A DNA stretch of 5,767 nt, from the NCBI GenBank assembly GCA_022545645.1, contig JACZQQ010000177.1, forward strand, positions 1 to 5,767. The letters run 5' to 3'. The DNA is from Acidobacteriota bacterium (GTDB lineage Bacteria; Acidobacteriota; UBA6911; RPQK01; JADFOI01). Below the pieces are notes generated by a model that did not search any database, was not told the DNA's origin, and saw only the letters and a list, made by a program, of their open reading frames with translations. A program made the position numbers and the translations under genes. Within the stretch, counting starts at the first letter, position 1. Every line of letters starts with the position of its first letter. This document shows positions 1 to 3,685 of this stretch, one piece after another.

Positions 1-522
1 ATCGATGATGGCAACTGAGTTGGATGCGCCACCGTACATTTGGTTCACCAGGGAACTTCCCGGCTTCTCGGGTGCCACTTCATCTACCAGGGTGGTGATC
101 ACCTGTTCCTGGCCGGTCAGGATTTCGCTGAGTTGCCTGCTGTAAAGCGCTCTTTCCCGCCTCTCCTCAGTGCTTTTGGCTGTCCATTCCAGGTGCGCTT
201 CCCGATTGTAAATGTGCAGGAACTTGACGGGCATTCCGCCACCTTCCCACTTCTTGACAAGTTTTTGTGTGGCCGCAACCTGCGCCAGGTAGGGCGGTCA
301 GGTGGAGCTGCCCGTCTCCAGCACCACGATCTTTTTCCCTTTGTAGTCACTCAAGCGGTAGGTTGTCCCATCGAGGGACTGGAGTGAAAAGTCCGGTGCC
401 ATCACTACATTCTCCTTGTACTTCAGGAGCTCATCACGGGACTGAGAGAATGCGGGTAAAGAGAAAAAAACCACCAGGGACAGGGTAAAGAACAGAGTAA
501 AAAGGACCTTAGAACCTTTCAT
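1..522 (-). CDS. Deiodinase-like thioredoxin-fold selenoprotein, exported (3' end beyond window; in-frame TGA read as Sec75)
   Basis: The start is ATG at 522-520, five nt after AGGAG. Residues 1-27 form a signal peptide (K2, K5, a hydrophobic run, likely cleavage near AFS|Q), so the product should act in the periplasm. A redoxin start follows (APDFSLQSLDG, YRLSDYKGKKIVVL). An in-frame TGA at 298-300 then falls in G-S-S-T-(TGA)-P-P-Y. Iodothyronine deiodinases have G-S-C-T-Sec-P-P-F here. The frame stays open for 99 more codons to the window edge. That part keeps family features: VKFLHIY then E108-A109-H110, equivalent to the deiodinase E-A-H active-site motif, and Y163-G164 followed by VAIID near the C-terminal strand. 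The paralogue at 578-1138 aligns on both sides of the TGA. Visible length is 174 residues and perhaps 15-30 are missing. Vertebrate relatives remove iodine from thyroid hormones. The bacterial substrate is unknown; thiol-dependent peroxidase or reductive dehalogenase activity is possible. The alternative is a nonsense mutant, which I consider unlikely. Confidence 0.85.
270..300 (-). promoter_or_regulatory. Putative bacterial SECIS element directly after the Sec UGA
   Basis: Reading the minus strand, the UGA (300-298) is followed by 10 nt and then a hairpin at 287-270. UGGC pairs with GCCA and GC pairs with GC, with one bulged G on the 3' side and the loop AGGUU (281-277). The apical loop begins 16 nt after the UGA and has G at its second position. 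Known bacterial SECIS elements are SelB-binding hairpins in the coding region shortly after UGA, with a G in the first two loop bases; the E. coli fdhF element has a GC-closed AGGUCU loop about 17 nt after UGA. A competing fold exists: CCGC (297-294) with GCGG (276-273), enclosing ACCUG/CAGGU with loop GCG. Only one of the two can form at a time. Confidence 0.6.
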
Positions 523-525
523 CCG

Positions 526-535
526 ATCTCCTTCC
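526..535 (-). promoter_or_regulatory. Shine-Dalgarno of the selenoprotein gene
   Basis: The minus strand reads GGAAGGAGAT, then CGG, then the ATG at 522-520. The AGGAG core lies five nt before the ATG. This fixes the start at that ATG and not at the in-frame ATG 18 codons upstream (576-574), which would add residues ahead of a good signal peptide. Confidence 0.8.
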
Positions 536-577
536 TTCAAAATAACATTCAAAGTGTCTATTGGATGCCAACACACT

Positions 578-1138
578 TCACATCAACGTCTCCAACACCT
601 TTTCCACATCAGCGGCATCCACGACCTTGGCCTTGAAGGCCAGGTTTCCATCTTTGTCCACAATGAAGACGCCGGCAGGAACCGAGCCGTAGGTCTTGTA
701 GACGGTCTGTTCCATATCATCCACCAGAACCTTGGCGGTCATCCTTTGGCCGCTCTGGGCGCCGACCTGAAAGCGCAACCCCTTGGCCCTCTCATATTTT
801 GAAAAGTAATCGTCCGCCTGCCAACCGAAGTCTTGCTCTGCGGTGTAAACGGTAAGAAAAGTGACCCCTTTTCTTCTGTACTTCTTGGTCAATCCGATGA
901 TGGGTTTAATCTGTTCAATAAAGGGCATGGTGGTGGAGCTTCCGAACTGGAGCACCACGATCTCCCCTTTGAGGTCGCTTAGACGGTATTCTTTGTCGGC
1001 TAGATCCTTGAGCGTAAAGTCAGGGGCCGCTGCCTCGATTTGAAGGCTCTCAAATTCCTTTGGGAAAGCTGAAGTAGAGGAGAAAACGACCAGAAGCACA
1101 CCAAGTCCCCAGCCCGAGATCAGCCGATGTTTTCTCAT
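578..1138 (-). CDS. Exported deiodinase/thioredoxin-fold protein, Cys- and Sec-free paralogue
   Basis: This 186-residue protein begins with a signal peptide (MRKHR n-region, hydrophobic LGVLLVVF, likely cleavage at TSA|F), so it should be periplasmic. The mature part is a redoxin fold: APDFTLKDLADKEYRLSDLKG, VVLQFGSST, then VTFLTVY, and near the end YGSVPAGVFIVDKDGN with a final helix. It aligns with the selenoprotein encoded just downstream. At the active site it has G-S-S-T-T70-M-P-F, so Thr replaces Sec, and Y-T-A-E-Q-D-F-G-W, so the family E-A-H has become E-Q-D. The mature protein has no Cys. It therefore cannot do classical thiol or selenol redox chemistry, and a binding, regulatory or altered catalytic role is likely. 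It is first in the operon; the next start lies 55 nt after its stop. I chose the ATG at 1138-1136 because the frame's more upstream starts precede the promoter. An ATG at 1162-1160 is possible. No clear Shine-Dalgarno is visible. Confidence 0.85.
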   Translation of the reverse strand: MRKHRLISGWGLGVLLVVFSSTSAFPKEFESLQIEAAAPDFTLKDLADKEYRLSDLKGEIVVLQFGSSTTMPFIEQIKPIIGLTKKYRRKGVTFLTVYTAEQDFGWQADDYFSKYERAKGLRFQVGAQSGQRMTAKVLVDDMEQTVYKTYGSVPAGVFIVDKDGNLAFKAKVVDAADVEKVLETLM

Positions 1139-1160
1139 CTTGGATTTACCCACTACTGAC

Positions 1161-1166
1161 ATTATA
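1161..1166 (-). promoter_or_regulatory. Possible second -10 box (TATAAT), redoxin operon
   Basis: A perfect TATAAT on the minus strand lies about 22 nt before the ATG at 1138. No convincing -35 box stands 16-18 nt upstream, so it is either a weak secondary promoter or chance. If it is used, the leader would be about 15 nt and the alternative ATG at 1162-1160 could not serve. Confidence 0.25.
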
Positions 1167-1202
1167 GGACGAACGGAAGACGTCGTTGATTTTCTGGGAG
1201 AA

Positions 1203-1231
1203 ATTGTATCCTGGCCAACAAAAGGAGTCAA
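1203..1231 (-). promoter_or_regulatory. Sigma70-type promoter of the two-redoxin operon
   Basis: On the minus strand, TTGACT (1231-1226) and TACAAT (1208-1203) are separated by exactly 17 nt. Each hexamer matches the sigma70 consensus at 5 of 6 bases. Transcription would start near 1196, about 58 nt before the first ATG. Its position rules out translation starts upstream of it. Confidence 0.6.
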
Positions 1232-1330
1232 CGCTGATAGCGCTTCGCGCGGTTGCTTCTTTCCACTGAACGTCATAGCATGAGGAAGTTCACGGAGGGA
1301 GTTCGAGGCGCATAACGGAGGTACGATCAG

Positions 1331-2935
1331 ATGCCTGAACAATCCTACGATCTGGCCATTGTGGGAGCCGGGCAAGCCGGCTGCACACTAGCGGGCAATA
1401 TTGCCCAAAAGGGTGTAAATTCGACCACCGGCGAGCCGCTGAAAATTGCTCTTCTTGATCGAGGTCCCTACTTCAAGGGAAAGCCCAACCCCGGATATGG
1501 TGCTCCAGAGCGACGGCAGATGTTTACCAACATCTCCCTTGAATTTCGCAACCGGTATGTCTTTCGCACCGGCCTGAAGAGTGGGGGCAAGCGAAAGATC
1601 CCTCTGAAACCGGGTGAGGAATCCTTCCTTCAGGGGACGGCTGCCATCTTTGGAGGGGGTACTCTCCATTATACGGCCATTACCCGCGTCCCTTATCCGG
1701 TGGACTTCCAGGTGTGGGCGGAGGAAACGGGTGCCGATTTGGGCTATCAAACCCTGAAGCCTTTCGCCGAGCAGATTACCCGCGACTTCAACATCCACGC
1801 CAGGCCAGAGGCCATGATGACTCGAGCGGACCTTCTGTTTCGAGACGCTGCTCGATCGATGGGCTACTCCCCCGTGGACGCCACCATTGCCAAGAAGAAC
1901 TGTCTTCTCTCCGGGTATTGCGACGGGCCCAACATGTGCAGGTACGATGCTCGCCAGGGAAGTTTTATAGCCTATCTGCCCATCGCTGAGGAGCGTGGGG
2001 TCGATATGATTCCCGACACCAGAGTGGAAAGAGTACTCTTTGAAAAAAAGGGTGCGCAGGTTCAGGTCAAGGGAATCGAGTACACCCAAAACGGTGTTCG
2101 CCATACGCTGGAGGTACCGCGTGTTCTGGTGTCCTGCGGCAATTATGGCACTCCACCCCTCTTGTACCGTTCCGGCTACGGACCTAGAGAACTGGTGGAT
2201 GGTGAGCTGGTGGTGGAGAATCGAAACGTGGGACGCCACACCGATAACCGCCCCTCGGTCCCGGGTCCCATCGGTGTTTTTGACGAGCCCGTTAGCGACG
2301 GGGAGTTTCATCATGAGCAGGCTTACTATGTCTTTCACGATCAAAACTCGGACCATCGCTACGAGCGCGTGACCTTCAACATCCGCGCCCACCGAATTCC
2401 CTATCCGCATCAGGTGGCCTTGGCTGCCGAGGGGTCTGGGTTTGGCCGCCAGCACAAGGAGTTTATGCGACAATTCGCGGATCCTGGCAAGATGACCAAA
2501 ACCCGAAGGGAAATGGCCAGTCAAACCCGGTCCAGTATCGAGCTGGTACGGCCCCGCACCATCCGTGGGTGGATCAATGAATGGGGCGAGCAGATCTATG
2601 CCGGAAACGATCCCGCCATCATCAAACATCTGGAGCAGGGGCGCGAGCTGATCTATGAAATGCTCAAGAAGATGGGAGCTCGAGAAATCCGGGGAATGGA
2701 TCGCCCGCTACGGGTCCGTCACCTTGCCACCTATGTCGGTTCCTGCATTATGGGAGCAGATCCCAAGAGCTCGGTGGTGGATCCCTATTTTGAATCCCAT
2801 GACATTGACGGACTCTTTGTCTGCGATGGAAGCACCGTACCCAGAACAGCCTCCCAGGGGTATGCAGGGACGGTGGCCACCCTGGCCCTGTTCGCCTCTT
2901 CCCGCATCGTCGAGCGGCATTTCCAGAGAGGTTAG
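1331..2935 (+). CDS. GMC-family FAD-dependent oxidoreductase
   Basis: This 534-residue protein has the length usual for glucose-methanol-choline oxidoreductases, which oxidise alcohols, sugars or sterols using FAD. The N-terminal Rossmann motif is YDLAIVGAGQAGCTLA (G12-A-G-Q-A-G17), and LLDRGP ends the second strand. The C-terminal block has H464 and GSCIMG (470-475), then SVVDPYFESHDIDGLFVCDGS, the usual GMC ending. A central C-x5-C-x5-C cluster (C191, C197, C203) is followed by ARQGSFIAYLPIA, as in bacterial GMC dehydrogenases related to gluconate dehydrogenase large subunits. The usual Asn-Pro or His-Pro of the second catalytic position is replaced by SQGYAG (508-513). There is no signal peptide or Tat motif, so the enzyme is probably cytoplasmic. 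CGGAGG ends nine nt before the ATG. It is divergent from the redoxin operon. The substrate cannot be told from sequence; a dehydrogenase is likelier than an oxidase. Confidence 0.88.
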   Translation: MPEQSYDLAIVGAGQAGCTLAGNIAQKGVNSTTGEPLKIALLDRGPYFKGKPNPGYGAPERRQMFTNISLEFRNRYVFRTGLKSGGKRKIPLKPGEESFLQGTAAIFGGGTLHYTAITRVPYPVDFQVWAEETGADLGYQTLKPFAEQITRDFNIHARPEAMMTRADLLFRDAARSMGYSPVDATIAKKNCLLSGYCDGPNMCRYDARQGSFIAYLPIAEERGVDMIPDTRVERVLFEKKGAQVQVKGIEYTQNGVRHTLEVPRVLVSCGNYGTPPLLYRSGYGPRELVDGELVVENRNVGRHTDNRPSVPGPIGVFDEPVSDGEFHHEQAYYVFHDQNSDHRYERVTFNIRAHRIPYPHQVALAAEGSGFGRQHKEFMRQFADPGKMTKTRREMASQTRSSIELVRPRTIRGWINEWGEQIYAGNDPAIIKHLEQGRELIYEMLKKMGAREIRGMDRPLRVRHLATYVGSCIMGADPKSSVVDPYFESHDIDGLFVCDGSTVPRTASQGYAGTVATLALFASSRIVERHFQRG

Positions 2936-2936
2936 A

Positions 2937-2947
2937 GCGCCGAGCGC
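2937..2947 (+). terminator. Small hairpin after the GMC gene, possible weak terminator
   Basis: GCGC, loop CGA, GCGC begins right after the GMC stop and is followed by a pyrimidine-rich stretch (GTTCCTGTCTTCTTCTC) with no true T run. The stem is only four base pairs. It may slow or end transcription, but read-through to the next gene is as plausible. Confidence 0.2.
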
Positions 2948-2970
2948 GTTCCTGTCTTCTTCTCAATGCC

Positions 2971-3012
2971 AGTTGTCTATTGTCAGTTGTTTGGGGTCCG
3001 TGGTCTGTGGAG
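2971..3012 (+). repeat. Degenerate tandem heptamer array, six units
   Basis: The spacer between the GMC and PPOX genes can be cut into consecutive 7-mers in one phase: AGTTGTC, TATTGTC, AGTTGTT, TGGGGTC, CGTGGTC, TGTGGAG. The shared part is the ending GTC. Preceding CAATGCC (2964-2970) may be a further decayed unit. The last unit runs into the GGAGGG Shine-Dalgarno of the next gene. Confidence 0.55.
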
Positions 3013-3021
3013 GGAATGGAA

Positions 3022-3402
3022 ATGTCTGAAGATCAAGCCAACGATTTTTCGGTGGTGGAGGGTCATAAATACATGAGCCTCACCACCTTTCGAAAGAGCG
3101 GAAAACCCGTCTCTACACCCGTATGGTTTGTGGAGAAGAATGACAAGCTCTGCGTGTGGACGCAGTTAAACTCAGGTAAAGGGAAACGCCTTCGCCACGA
3201 TTCCAGAGTGACCCTTGCTCCCTGCACGATGGGTGGGAAAGTCACTGGACCCACGGTGGAGGGGATCGCTCGCATCGTCTCACCCCAGGAAAAGGAGGAG
3301 GTCAGGCTGTTACTTCTGGCCAAATATGGTTGGATGCAGCGGTTGTTCTCCTTTATTCACCGCCATGATGAGATGATGGTACTGGAGATCGCAGACCGTT
3401 GA
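3022..3402 (+). CDS. PPOX-class split-barrel flavin/F420-type oxidoreductase
   Basis: This small 126-residue cytoplasmic protein has the pyridoxamine-phosphate-oxidase-like split-barrel fold. Diagnostic segments in order are YMSLTTFRKSGKPVSTPVWF (about 17-36), LCVWTQLNSGKGKRLRHDSR (about 47-66), VTLAPCTMGGKVTGPTVEGIARIV (about 67-90) and a C-terminal LLAKYGW. The pattern GKGKRLR...V-L-APC...G-GP-VEG-AR is that of the PPOX class assigned as probable F420-dependent enzymes (Rv2061-type). These bind F420 or a flavin at a dimer interface, and which cofactor is used here is unknown. The start ATG at 3022 has GGAGGG seven nt upstream. An ATG two codons earlier (3016) is too close to that Shine-Dalgarno. 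The gene begins 86 nt after the GMC stop on the same strand and may be cotranscribed with it. Tandem heptamer arrays lie on both sides. Confidence 0.8.
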   Translation: MSEDQANDFSVVEGHKYMSLTTFRKSGKPVSTPVWFVEKNDKLCVWTQLNSGKGKRLRHDSRVTLAPCTMGGKVTGPTVEGIARIVSPQEKEEVRLLLLAKYGWMQRLFSFIHRHDEMMVLEIADR

Positions 3403-3405
3403 CCA

Positions 3406-3422
3406 GCTGACCGAAGGTCGGC
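3406..3422 (+). terminator. Hairpin after the PPOX gene, possible terminator
   Basis: GCTGACC, loop GAA, GGTCGGC forms a seven-pair stem with one T-G wobble, starting three nt after the stop codon. No T run follows (GGACATTC...), so it is not a standard intrinsic terminator. It may protect the 3' end of the transcript or work with Rho. Confidence 0.35.
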
Positions 3423-3431
3423 GGACATTCT

Positions 3432-3487
3432 AAATCACAAATCCTAAATTCAAAATTCGAAACTCGAAACTCGAAACTCGAAACTCG
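3432..3487 (+). repeat. Tandem heptamer array, eight units of AAAyTCG type
   Basis: Eight consecutive 7-mers in perfect phase: AAATCAC, AAATCCT, AAATTCA, AAATTCG, then AAACTCG four times. The array is exact at its right end and changes stepwise toward the left. It lies in the spacer between the PPOX gene and the inverted-repeat element, ten nt from the latter. No gene fits here. Confidence 0.85.
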
Positions 3488-3496
3488 GAACATGTC

Positions 3497-3685
3497 TAGC
3501 CCGGATTATGCATAGATTCTTGTCACGAAGAGACGAAAGCGGCCGACCTGAGTGCGTTGCGCCACGCGCGACAGAGGTCCCCGCAAACGTACTGAATGGT
3601 ACGTTGAGGAGGCCGACCGAGCGCAACATGGGCAGGGAGGATGATTTCGTCTCTGCAGTAAAGAATTTATGCATATTCCGGGCTA
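3497..3685. mobile_element. MITE-like palindromic element, 189 bp with about 41-bp terminal inverted repeats
   Basis: The left arm (3497-3538) is the reverse complement of the right arm (3645-3685) in blocks: TAGCCCGGA, TATGCATA, ATTCTT and AGAGACGAAA. The blocks are separated by single mismatches and one short unmatched stretch, giving 33 matched positions. Inner arms continue the palindrome: GTTGCGC (3556-3562) with GCGCAAC (3621-3627), and an apical hairpin AACGTAC-TGAATG-GTACGTT (3586-3605). All are centred near 3591-3596. Both ends are TA next to GCCCGG/CCGGGC, so the TA may be a target duplication, as made by Tc1/mariner and IS630 transposases. The octamer GGCCGACC occurs at 3541 and 3611 as a direct repeat. 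The element encodes no transposase and would need one in trans. It could instead be a folded RNA or REP-type repeat. Confidence 0.72.

Noticed and set aside
298..576. A complete 92-residue short protein ending at the TGA at 298
   Set aside because: The stop lies in the middle of a conserved active-site motif and the frame continues with family-specific sequence, so this is only the N-terminal part of the selenoprotein. The extra 18 N-terminal residues also precede the Shine-Dalgarno.
578..580. The TGA ending the upstream paralogue as another Sec codon
   Set aside because: The protein is already complete there, ending in the expected final helix (VEKVLETLM). The continuation runs into the spacer and the next gene's Shine-Dalgarno.
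1253..1281. A plus-strand promoter for the GMC gene (TTGCTT, 17 nt, TAGCAT)
   Set aside because: The spacing is right, but only three and four bases match the consensus hexamers, so it is too weak to call.
1139..1375. An N-terminal extension of the paralogue starting at 1375
   Set aside because: It would place about 79 residues in front of a clear signal peptide, cross the promoter at 1203-1231, and overlap the start of the divergent GMC gene.
1388..2629. A 413-codon open frame on the minus strand inside the GMC gene
   Set aside because: It lies opposite a full-length gene with clear family motifs, shows no recognisable domain, and is a codon-bias shadow.
3432..3487. A CRISPR array
   Set aside because: The units are 7-nt contiguous tandem repeats with no spacers, so they cannot be CRISPR repeats.
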